Positions 40,796-48,201 of a DNA stretch of 64,000 nucleotides are shown here, piece by piece. Position 1 is the first letter of the stretch. Each line of letters starts with the position of its first letter. The notes beneath the pieces were generated by a model. The model was not told the DNA's origin, did not search any database, and saw only the letters and a program-made list of their open reading frames with translations. Both the position numbers and the translations under genes were made by a program. Origin of the DNA: Sandaracinus sp. (lineage in GTDB: Bacteria; Myxococcota_A; Polyangia; Polyangiales; Houyiibacteriaceae); assembly GCA_002699025.1 (NCBI GenBank), contig PABA01000075.1:1-64000 (forward strand), in the 5' to 3' direction.

Positions 40796-42381
40796 TGCGG
40801 CCCGCCGCTGCCTTCCTCGCGCTGCTCCCGCTCTTCGCCGCGGGCTGCCTGCGGAGCGCGAACCCCTGCCCGCCGGGCCTCCGCCCGGACGAGTCGCAGG
40901 ACCGCTGCGTCGGCCCGGACGCCGGCGTCGAGGCGGACGCGGGGCCGGACGCACCCGGCGCGCGGGACGACGGGGGCAGCGACTGGGGCAGCGACGCCGG
41001 CCCGCTCTGCGTGCCGGACGACGTGGCGGCCTGGCGCGCGATCCATCTCGGCGACGCGCTCGTCGCGGAGGTCACGCGCTGCAGCGAGAGCGGCTGCCGC
41101 GCGAGCCCCTGCGACGTCGGCGGCTGCCTGGCCGACGCCGCCGGCTTGGCTCCCTGCGACGCCTGCGCGTGCCGCGACTGCGCGCGCGCCGAGACCGACT
41201 GCGCCGCCGACCGCTGCGCCAGCGCCTGCACCAACGGCACGGACCTCGACTGCCGCCGCTGCCTCTGCGAGGCCGGCTGCATCGCCGCCTTCGAGCGTTG
41301 CGCGCGCCGCGACACGGGCATCTGCGAGGGCGCCTTCGGGCGCGACGCGAGCGCCGAGGAGCTGCGCCTCGCCACGCCCATCGTCTTCCGTCGCAAGTCG
41401 GCGACCGGCTTCTCGCGCGCCGCGCCGTTCTTCTTCGAGGAGCCGGCGCGCGTCGAGGCGCGCGACGCCCACCACGCCATCGGCTGGACGGCGCTCGCGA
41501 GCTTCGCCGTGGCCGGCGTGGACTACCTCTTCGAGCACATGGACGACTGCCCGGAGGTCCGCTGCCCGGCGCGCGTCGCGCCCGTGCTCGCCGACGGAAC
41601 GCTCGGCCGCCCGGTCTGGGAGGCCCGCTGGGGCCGCGGCTTCGACGTCTTCACCCCCTTCCGGCTCGGCGGCGCCACCTACCTCCTCGCCTACAAGTCG
41701 GGCACGCGCCCCGCCGAGATCGAGCAGCGCGGCGCCGGCCGCATCGTCCGCTTCGCCCCGACCGGCGAGGGCCCCGACCTCGAGGCCGAGGTGGTCTTCG
41801 ACGCGGCCTGGAGCCCCTCCATCGGGCCCACCTGGTCGCACGTGCGCGCCTTCGCCTTCGAGGGCGACGTCCATCTGCTCCAGTACCGGGGCGGCGAGAG
41901 GCATGCGGTCGAGGTGGTCCAGGTGCGGGAGGAGTCGGGTGCGCTTCGTTTCCGGGAGGCGGCGCCGGGCCTCGCGTGGGGACCCGACTGGGACGTGCTG
42001 GAGACCTTCCCCGTGGGGAGCGGTCCGGCGCCCCGCTGGTTCGTCCTGCAGTACGCGGGCCAACGCGGCGACACCCCACCCCGCGTCGAGGTGAGCGCCT
42101 GGGCACGCGACGACGCCGGGGAGCTCGTCCAGACGCTCCCGCTGCTCGCCGCCGAGTGGCCCGACGCGCTCGTCGCCGTGCACCCCTTCCGCAGCCCGAC
42201 CGCCACCTACCTGCTTCGCCGCGCCCCCAGCCGCGCCGACGTGGACGTGCTCCGCCTCGACGGCGACCCGGCCGCCTGGGCCGACGCTCCGGGCGAGGTC
42301 GTCGCCACCCGCCGTTGGGGAGCCTTCCCGCCCTGGGACCTCGTCACCATCGCCGGCGCCCGCCTCTGGGAGACGCCATGA
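40795..42381 (+). CDS. Cys-rich lipoprotein with probable beta-propeller body
   Basis: This 528-residue protein starts at an ATG sharing one base with the upstream stop (TGATG). Its signal ends in FAAGC (Cys18). A Gly/Asp linker is followed by a Cys-rich module (about 60-165) with paired motifs CDACACRDC, CAADRCASAC and CRRCLCEAGC, probably disulfide-bonded. Residues 185-528 contain repeated strands with aromatic ends (FDVFTPFRLGGATYLLAYK, WDVLETFPVG), consistent with a WD-like or propeller fold, but I recognise no family. The Cys-rich module is shared with the next gene. It is probably a surface protein of the activator/kinase operon. Confidence 0.75.
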   Translation: MRPAAAFLALLPLFAAGCLRSANPCPPGLRPDESQDRCVGPDAGVEADAGPDAPGARDDGGSDWGSDAGPLCVPDDVAAWRAIHLGDALVAEVTRCSESGCRASPCDVGGCLADAAGLAPCDACACRDCARAETDCAADRCASACTNGTDLDCRRCLCEAGCIAAFERCARRDTGICEGAFGRDASAEELRLATPIVFRRKSATGFSRAAPFFFEEPARVEARDAHHAIGWTALASFAVAGVDYLFEHMDDCPEVRCPARVAPVLADGTLGRPVWEARWGRGFDVFTPFRLGGATYLLAYKSGTRPAEIEQRGAGRIVRFAPTGEGPDLEAEVVFDAAWSPSIGPTWSHVRAFAFEGDVHLLQYRGGERHAVEVVQVREESGALRFREAAPGLAWGPDWDVLETFPVGSGPAPRWFVLQYAGQRGDTPPRVEVSAWARDDAGELVQTLPLLAAEWPDALVAVHPFRSPTATYLLRRAPSRADVDVLRLDGDPAAWADAPGEVVATRRWGAFPPWDLVTIAGARLWETP

Positions 42382-43061
42382 GCTCCTCCCCGCCCGCCCG
42401 CCGCTTCGTCTCCCGCCCTCTCTTCGACCGCCGCTCCGCCATGCCGCCCTCGACGCTCCTCCGCTCCATCGCCTGCCTGGCGCTGGCGCTCCTCACCGCC
42501 TGTCCGAGCGACCCGCCCGACGACTGCGCCTCCGACCCGGCCCGCTGCCTGCCCGACGCCGGCGACGCTGGCGAGGATTCGCCAACCGACGCGGGCGACG
42601 CTGGCGAGCTCTCGCCAGCCGAGCGGGACGCGGGCCCGGGCTCGGGCCCCGACGCCGGGCCGCCGCCCCCCTCTTGCTCCGAGGAGGACGTCGCCGCCTG
42701 GACCGCTGCGCACCGGCGCATCGACCTCCCGCGCGTGCTCGCCGCCTGCGCCGCCGATCCGCGCTGCGCCGAGCCTCCGTGCAGTTTCGAGCAGTGCCTC
42801 CGCGAGCGCGCCGGCGTCACCGCCTGCGAGGCCTGCACGTCGCGTGAAGTCGCCTGTGTTCTCGGGGAGTGCCGCACCGCCTGCGCTCCCTCCAGCCCCA
42901 GCGATCGCTGCCGCGGCTGCATCTGCGCGAGCGGCTGCTTCGACGCCTTCGAGACCTGCGCCGGTCACGCCACGTCCCTCTGCGAGGCCTGCGACCCCGA
43001 CGCCGCCACCTGCCCGCCCTTCGTCCTCTCCCCGGCGCTGATCATGACCATCACCCACTGA
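42378..43061 (+). CDS. Small Cys-rich lipoprotein, paralogous module
   Basis: This protein is 227 residues from the ATG at 42378, which overlaps the previous stop (ATGA) behind GGGAG; an internal ATG at 42441 would give a shorter, more usual signal. The lipobox LLTAC is followed by a DAGDAG-type linker. The mature part repeats the Cys-rich module of the previous protein: EEDVAAWTAAHR against PDDVAAWRAIHL, then CEACTSREVAC and CRGCICASGCFDAFETC. It has no propeller, ending soon after the module. Duplication and truncation from the neighbour is likely. Function unknown; probably surface-located. Confidence 0.75.
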   Translation: MSSSPPARRFVSRPLFDRRSAMPPSTLLRSIACLALALLTACPSDPPDDCASDPARCLPDAGDAGEDSPTDAGDAGELSPAERDAGPGSGPDAGPPPPSCSEEDVAAWTAAHRRIDLPRVLAACAADPRCAEPPCSFEQCLRERAGVTACEACTSREVACVLGECRTACAPSSPSDRCRGCICASGCFDAFETCAGHATSLCEACDPDAATCPPFVLSPALIMTITH

Positions 43062-43085
43062 GCCGCGAGCCCGCCCGACCCGCCC

Positions 43086-43101
43086 TGGCACGCCCCCTGC
43101 T
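43086..43101 (+). promoter_or_regulatory. Sigma-54-type promoter before the HELVH gene
   Basis: TGGCACG-CCCC-CTGCT has a perfect -24 element and GG-to-GC spacing of exactly ten. Only one base of the -12 element differs (CTGC for TTGC). The predicted start near 43112 is two bases before the ATG at 43114, implying an almost leaderless mRNA. Confidence 0.65.
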
Positions 43102-43113
43102 GAACGAGGGGGC

Positions 43114-44163
43114 ATGGATCGCTCTCCCCGCCTTCGCCGCGCGCTCGCCCTCGCCGCCTTCGCGCTCGCCCTGGCGTCCTCGGCGCGCCCCGCCGCCGCC
43201 CAGGACTGCGCTGCGACCTTCGTTCCGCCTCCCCACGAGCTGAACGTCTGCGAGCGCCTCGTCCGCGAGCTCACCGTCGAGCGCCTCGTCCCGCGGGAGA
43301 TCGAGCAGTGCCGGAGCGGGCCCACCTGCGTCTTCCAGCCCGAGTGCTGCGTGCCGGGCGCCTGCATGGCCATCCCCCACTGCGTCGTGACGGAGACCAT
43401 CGAGGAGGTCGTGCGGACCGTCTACCACCGCGGCGACCTCTACTGCGATCCCCACGAGCTCGCGCCGCGTGAGCTCCTCGAGGCCTTCCTCCAGGAGCGC
43501 CTCATCGATCCCGACTCGGGGGCCGTCGCCGACCCGCTCGCCGTCGGGGTCGAGGGGCTCACGAACGCCTTCACCTGGGGCGAGCAGCTCATGCGCTGTC
43601 GGGGGGAGCGTCTCCCGGAGCCCATCGTCCAGCTCGTCCTCGACATCATCCGCGACCTCCCGGGCGTCGGCTTCTCTCCGGCGGACGTGCGCGCGCTGCG
43701 CCTGATCGAGCGCGACGGCTTCCCCTCGAACGTCTTCCTCCGCGAGGGGTACGGCGCGATCACGCTACGGAGCTCGGTGATCATCCGACCAGACCGCTAC
43801 GCGGCGCTGATGGGCGCACACGGCTTCTACACGCTCGACGACCTCGTCCAGCAGCGCGTTCCGTGGGTCTTCCTGCGCGCCATCGACACGCTGATCCACG
43901 AGCTCGTGCACGTCCGCCAGTACCGCGAGCAGGGCGAGCGCGACTTCCTGACCATCTACCTCCAGCAGATGGCGCTGCAGGGCTACGACCACGCGCCCCT
44001 CGAAGACGAGGCCTACGGCTGGGCCTCCGACGTCGCGCACCACACGGGCGGCTTCTACTGCCTCGACCTGGTGCGCCGCTACGACCTCGAGGGCGAGGAG
44101 CGGGACCAGGATCTCGACGTCCGGGCCTGCACCCTGCCCGCCGCCCTCATCGAGATCCTCTGA
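43114..44163 (+). CDS. Secreted HELVH protein, putative zinc peptidase (DUF4157-like)
   Basis: This 349-residue protein has a signal peptide (about 1-29, ending AAAQ). An N-terminal Cys-rich segment (CRSGPTCVFQPECCVPGAC) should be disulfide-bonded. The motif DTLIHELVHVRQYRE contains HExxH, and downstream AYGWASDVAHH could supply a third ligand, as in DUF4157-type zinc peptidase-like proteins. The start is fixed by the signal peptide. Activity is inferred; the third ligand is not certain. The gene sits after the Cys-rich lipoprotein operon but has its own sigma-54-type promoter. Confidence 0.75.
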   Translation: MDRSPRLRRALALAAFALALASSARPAAAQDCAATFVPPPHELNVCERLVRELTVERLVPREIEQCRSGPTCVFQPECCVPGACMAIPHCVVTETIEEVVRTVYHRGDLYCDPHELAPRELLEAFLQERLIDPDSGAVADPLAVGVEGLTNAFTWGEQLMRCRGERLPEPIVQLVLDIIRDLPGVGFSPADVRALRLIERDGFPSNVFLREGYGAITLRSSVIIRPDRYAALMGAHGFYTLDDLVQQRVPWVFLRAIDTLIHELVHVRQYREQGERDFLTIYLQQMALQGYDHAPLEDEAYGWASDVAHHTGGFYCLDLVRRYDLEGEERDQDLDVRACTLPAALIEIL

Positions 44164-44218
44164 GCGGCCCCGGGTCGCTCGCTCGTGCGCCGCGCCGGCG
44201 CGAAGGGAGAGCTGCATC

Positions 44219-45505
44219 ATGCGCATACGTTCGACACTTCTGGTCCTGCTCCTCGCGGGTCTCGGGCCGACCGCCCGGGCCGACGTCGTCAACTCTTGGG
44301 TCGCCTCCCGCGGAGTGGACGGTCCGGGCCAGGTCTGCGGGTACGGGGACGCGGCCTGCAACCGCTGCGTCGAGGACGTGCCCGGCCAGGTCCGAGCACT
44401 CGAGTCGTTCTCCGACGCCTGGAACGACCAGCCGCTCACCGGGCGCTTCCGCGTGGAGATGCAGGTCGGCGAGCGCCTCGGCGCCTACGACCCGATCGTC
44501 GGGATCAACCGCTCGCGGCACATCCAAGGGCTGGCGCGCGTGCCGGGCGTCGGCGACGAGGACTGGCTCGTCCTCACCCGAGCCACCGGTTCGAGCGACG
44601 GCTGGGCGGGTTTCATCACCATGCGCCTCGAAGACTTCGACGGGCGCGGTGGGCGCGCCTTCTTCCACTCCCCCGACATCCACACCTACGACGCGCCGGC
44701 CCCCGCCGAGCGGAGCTTCCGCCGCTTCGTGCAGATGCCTGGCACGAACCACGCAAGTGGAATCCAGATGCTGGGCCGGACGCTGGTCGTGGGGGCCGCA
44801 TGCGAAGACGGCGCTCCGGGTTGCCCCGTGGTGCCGGGGGGCAAGGCGTGGGTCGAGCTCTGGGATCTCGCGGACCCCGTGAACCCCTCCATGCCGACCC
44901 GTTTCGCCGCGCCACCCGAGAGCAGCGGGCACTATGCCGCTGCGACGCGCCTCCGCAACGGGAGCACGCTCGTGCTCCTCAACGCCCAGGACGCCGGCTG
45001 GTTCGACCTCTTCGTCGCGCCGGAGGCGACCCTCGGAGCCGAGACCGAGTGGGTCTACCTCGGCGGCGCCGACTTCGGCGACCTGGATCCGGAGTGGCAT
45101 GATGGTGACGACCGCCTCATCGACAACCACGCCTATCAAAACGCGAGCCTCGTCACCGAGTGCGGCAGCGGGGACCTCTACCTCGTCACGCTCCGCCAGG
45201 TTGGCGATGGCGGCGTGGACACCTGGGACAACTGGAACGAGCTCGAGCTCTTTCGCCTCGACCTCCGGGTGCGCCCCGACCAGCTCTTCACCCGGCGCGG
45301 TGCCGTCACGTCTCGCGACCCCTTCGAAGGCGACATCGCCCTCTCGTACGAGGAAGGGTTCGACTTCCGGGAGCAGAGCGGATGCTTGATGCGCGGGGGT
45401 TCCTCCGTCCACGTCACCCCTGACGGGCGCATGGTCCTCTACTGTGGTCCGAAGGAAGGGGAGGGCGACGGGCAGATCACCCTCGGCGAGATCCGTATGC
45501 CCTGA
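44219..45505 (+). CDS. Secreted protein of unknown function, possible beta-propeller
   Basis: This 428-residue protein has a signal peptide (about 1-21; MRIRSTLLVLLLAGLGPTARA). GGGAGAG lies upstream of the ATG as ribosome-binding site. Repeated strand-like segments with aromatic and acidic residues (SRHIQGLARVPG, DWLVLTRATG, SVHVTPDGRMVLYCG) suggest a beta-propeller, but no family is recognised. It has several cysteines. It is 55 bases after the HELVH gene and could be cotranscribed from the sigma-54-type promoter. GC bias is slightly weaker than in the previous operon. Confidence 0.65.
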   Translation: MRIRSTLLVLLLAGLGPTARADVVNSWVASRGVDGPGQVCGYGDAACNRCVEDVPGQVRALESFSDAWNDQPLTGRFRVEMQVGERLGAYDPIVGINRSRHIQGLARVPGVGDEDWLVLTRATGSSDGWAGFITMRLEDFDGRGGRAFFHSPDIHTYDAPAPAERSFRRFVQMPGTNHASGIQMLGRTLVVGAACEDGAPGCPVVPGGKAWVELWDLADPVNPSMPTRFAAPPESSGHYAAATRLRNGSTLVLLNAQDAGWFDLFVAPEATLGAETEWVYLGGADFGDLDPEWHDGDDRLIDNHAYQNASLVTECGSGDLYLVTLRQVGDGGVDTWDNWNELELFRLDLRVRPDQLFTRRGAVTSRDPFEGDIALSYEEGFDFREQSGCLMRGGSSVHVTPDGRMVLYCGPKEGEGDGQITLGEIRMP

Positions 45506-45644
45506 ACCTGGCGCCCTCTCTGGACGCGTCGCGGGCTTCGCCGCCTCGGGGGGGCGAGTGCACTGGCGCTTCCGTGTAGCCATGGTGAGAAGCGTTCACT
45601 GGCGCTCGGGGTGAGGTTGGTTCAGACCGCGCCCCGAGCGCCTC

Positions 45645-46712
45645 ATGCCGCATGTCGACCTTCGCTTCTTCGCGGTCCTCCTCGCCTCGAGCCTCTGCCT
45701 CGCCGGCTTCGGCCCGCCCGGCGCTGGCCCCGCCCGGGCCGAGGCGCAGGTGGTCGAGTGGGCCGCCCACACGCGCGGCCGGATGATCGACGTCTTCGAC
45801 GCCGAGGCCAGCCCCGAGCACCTCGTCGCCATGGGCCTGACGATGATGCAGCTCGCCCGGGCGACCTACGACCACGGCGAGGCGGGCCGGGCGCGCAAGA
45901 CCGAGGCGGCTCGGTTCGACTACGAGCGCTTCGTGGTGCGGGAGCGCGTCTCCGCCCAGGCCGTCGTGTCCCGCGATCGGGAGCACGCCGTCGTCGCGAT
46001 CCGCGGCTCGAGCCACGTCGCCGATTGGTTCTTCGACGCCATGGTGATCGACGAGCGCGCCTCCCGCTTTCGCGGCGCGCACCAGGGCTTCGCCTGGCTG
46101 AGCGAGGCGCTCCTACCCCGGGTGCGTGACCAGCTCGACCGGCTCCGCCGCGACGGCGTCGAGCACGTCTGGCTCACCGGCCACAGCCTCGGGGGCGCCA
46201 TGGCGCAGATCATGGCCCAGGACCTCGACCGGCGCGGCTACCCCGTCGAGGGCGTCTTCGCCTTCGGCGCTCCGGCCGTCGGGAAGGAGACCTGGTCGTC
46301 CATCTATCGGCTCCCCGGCCGCACCCACCTCTTCGAGCTCGAGGGCGACCTCGTCCCCTGCCTGCCGCCCAACCAGGCCCAATGGCAGAAGAACGGCCAC
46401 CTCCATCGCATCCGCGACGACGGCCGCGTCGAGCTCTACGCCTTCTCCGACGTCTGCGCCGCGCGCATCCCCGAAGCCGCCTTCGGCCGCCCCGTCTGCG
46501 ACGCCCCCTCCCGCGTCCGCCGCGCCCTCGCCGTCTTCGCGCCGCACACGCGCCTCATGTGCGAGACCCCGGACCCGCTCCGCGCGCTCGCCGACGTCCT
46601 CGCCGACGCCCTGAACGGGAACCGCCACAGCCGCCACAGCCCGAGCGTCTACCAAACCCACCTCCGCCTCGGCCGCGAAGAGACAGCCACGCGCCTGATC
46701 GGCCACTACTGA
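45645..46712 (+). CDS. Secreted class 3 lipase
   Basis: This 355-residue alpha/beta hydrolase has a signal-like N-terminus (to about 33). The nucleophile elbow GHSLGG lies near 177-182, with the lipase class 3 context VWLTGHSLGGAMAQIMAQDL. VVAIRGSSHVADWFFD near 115 is the conserved oxyanion-side motif, and FAFGAPAVG follows. The catalytic Asp and His are probably within ELEGDLVPCLPP and HLHRIRDD. It hydrolyses acylglycerols or similar lipids outside the cell, which fits a predatory or saprophytic lifestyle. It is monocistronic, with no obvious promoter consensus. Confidence 0.9.
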   Translation: MPHVDLRFFAVLLASSLCLAGFGPPGAGPARAEAQVVEWAAHTRGRMIDVFDAEASPEHLVAMGLTMMQLARATYDHGEAGRARKTEAARFDYERFVVRERVSAQAVVSRDREHAVVAIRGSSHVADWFFDAMVIDERASRFRGAHQGFAWLSEALLPRVRDQLDRLRRDGVEHVWLTGHSLGGAMAQIMAQDLDRRGYPVEGVFAFGAPAVGKETWSSIYRLPGRTHLFELEGDLVPCLPPNQAQWQKNGHLHRIRDDGRVELYAFSDVCAARIPEAAFGRPVCDAPSRVRRALAVFAPHTRLMCETPDPLRALADVLADALNGNRHSRHSPSVYQTHLRLGREETATRLIGHY

Positions 46713-46809
46713 CCAGTTGCGTTGCCCGTGGCTGGCCAGAAATCACCAGTCTCGTGTTCGGTTGTCTGCGAAGATATCGCATTGCCGCGAATCCTCAGCA
46801 CGCGAGGCT

Positions 46810-46825
46810 TGGCCTGGTCATTGCT
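46810..46825 (+). promoter_or_regulatory. Sigma-54-type promoter before the small secreted protein
   Basis: TGGCCTG-GTCA-TTGCT has a perfect -12 and the TGGC core of -24, with GG-to-GC spacing of ten bases. The predicted start near 46836 leaves a leader of about 63 bases before the ATG at 46899, which has a GGAGATAGGG ribosome-binding region. Confidence 0.5.
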
Positions 46826-46898
46826 GTTGGCTGAGTAGCGAGGAACCAGAAGTCTGGGCGACCTCGTCATTCACATAGCTGACTATGGAGATAGGGAA

Positions 46899-47255
46899 AT
46901 GAAGCTGAAGAACATTCTCGCGGCTGCTTGCTGCCTGCTTCTCGGAACGCCGCTGATCGCGCATGCGTGGGACAACGGAGGCGTGAACAACGTGACCATC
47001 GAGCGGGTCGTCGTGCAGCAGGACGGGACGTTCTACATCGAGGCGGACCGAGATCTCTGCGACTCCGGCGACAACCGAGTCGGGTACGTCTACAAGGACG
47101 TCACGCTCGAAGGCCGACCGTGGACGCAAGAGGGGGCTGAGATGATGCTGAGCACCGCGATGGCCGCACACTTGAGTGGTCGCACGGTTACGGTCTACGC
47201 CGACAACTCGGGATCGCGGTGGGGCTGCCAGATGGGCGCCATCGCGCTGGAGTGA
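46899..47255 (+). CDS. Small secreted protein of unknown function
   Basis: This 118-residue protein has a clear signal peptide (MKLKNILAAACCLLLGTP...AHA, cleavage near 23). The mature 95 residues hold three or so cysteines (CDSGD, WGCQMG) and look like a compact beta domain. Local base composition is clearly less GC-rich than the surroundings, and codons are less biased, which suggests acquisition or weaker selection. The metzincin lipoprotein gene starts two bases after its stop, so they form an operon. A secreted partner, substrate or inhibitor of that protease is a reasonable guess, no more. It has a candidate sigma-54 promoter. Confidence 0.75.
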   Translation: MKLKNILAAACCLLLGTPLIAHAWDNGGVNNVTIERVVVQQDGTFYIEADRDLCDSGDNRVGYVYKDVTLEGRPWTQEGAEMMLSTAMAAHLSGRTVTVYADNSGSRWGCQMGAIALE

Positions 47256-47257
47256 GC

Positions 47258-48109
47258 ATGAGCGACTCCTTCATTGATTTCGGAGCGCCAAGAGCTCCGG
47301 TGGGGGCTGCGCTACTACTGACGCTCATGTCGGCCTGCGGAACCTCAACCTCCGAGTGGGAGGAGTTCCGGGCGAGCGCCGAGGCGCTCGAGGATGGCCG
47401 GCTGGTCGCGGACCACGACATGGTCTTCGAGGACGAGGCCGAGCTCTACGCCTACTGGGAGGAGATGAGCTTCGGCTCGCCCCTCGCAGAGGACGAGGTC
47501 GGCGCCGCACGCCAGCCGCTCACACAGAGCACGCCCGGTGGGGTGCCCGAGGTCTGGGAGTTCCCCCAGAGCATGCGCCTCACCTACTGCGTCGAGGACG
47601 ACTTCGGGAGCCGGGAGGCCACGCTGCTGGCGGCCCTGGACCGGGCCGCCGGCTTCTGGTCGCAGCGCGTCGGCGTCCGCTTCGAGCGGGTCGACCTCAC
47701 GGACTGTGGAACGGACAGCGACGAGGTCGTCTTCAACGTCCAGCGCCACACGGGGGTCGCCTACAACGCCATCGCCTTCTTCCCGGATGATCCCCGCTCG
47801 CAGCGCGTGGTCGGGGTGGCCGACTCGGCGTTCACGACCAGCTCCGGCGGCCGTGATCTGGTCGGTATCCTCGCCCACGAGCTCGGCCACGTGCTCGGCT
47901 TCCGCCACGAGCACATCTGGACCGCGTGCACGGGCGAGGGTCCGGCCGACGCCACCGCGCTCACCTCCTACGACCCCAACTCCGTGATGCACTACCCGAG
48001 CTGCCGCCCCCCCGGCAGCGCCTCGGGCTACCGCCTCACCGAGTTGGACTACGAGGGGGCCATCCAGGTCTACGGCCTGGCCCCGGCCCTCATCGGCCTC
48101 GTCACCTGA
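47258..48109 (+). CDS. Metzincin zinc metalloprotease lipoprotein
   Basis: This 283-residue protein starts at the ATG two bases after the previous stop. The signal ends in LMSAC. A propeptide-like region (about 30-95) precedes the catalytic domain. HELGHVLGFRHEH gives the metzincin zinc site HExxHxxGFxHE, and SVMHYPSC supplies the Met-turn, as in astacin/matrixin-type enzymes. YGLAP near the end matches the C-terminal strand of such domains. It is probably anchored at the outer surface and cleaves extracellular proteins. It is cotranscribed with the small secreted protein and followed by a strong bidirectional terminator. Confidence 0.92.
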   Translation: MSDSFIDFGAPRAPVGAALLLTLMSACGTSTSEWEEFRASAEALEDGRLVADHDMVFEDEAELYAYWEEMSFGSPLAEDEVGAARQPLTQSTPGGVPEVWEFPQSMRLTYCVEDDFGSREATLLAALDRAAGFWSQRVGVRFERVDLTDCGTDSDEVVFNVQRHTGVAYNAIAFFPDDPRSQRVVGVADSAFTTSSGGRDLVGILAHELGHVLGFRHEHIWTACTGEGPADATALTSYDPNSVMHYPSCRPPGSASGYRLTELDYEGAIQVYGLAPALIGLVT

Positions 48110-48134
48110 CGGCGCTGGCTCCGAACACCCCGCC

Positions 48135-48167
48135 GTGCGCGCCCGGGCCCACAGCCCGGGCGCGCAC
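48135..48167. terminator. Strong bidirectional hairpin terminator
   Basis: A 14-bp perfect stem (GTGCGCGCCCGGGC / GCCCGGGCGCGCAC) with loop CCACA sits in the 92 bases between converging stops at 48109 and 48202. It can serve both genes. Confidence 0.8.
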
Positions 48168-48201
48168 GCACTTCTGTGGGGCGAGCTGACGGCCGGCGTG
48201 T

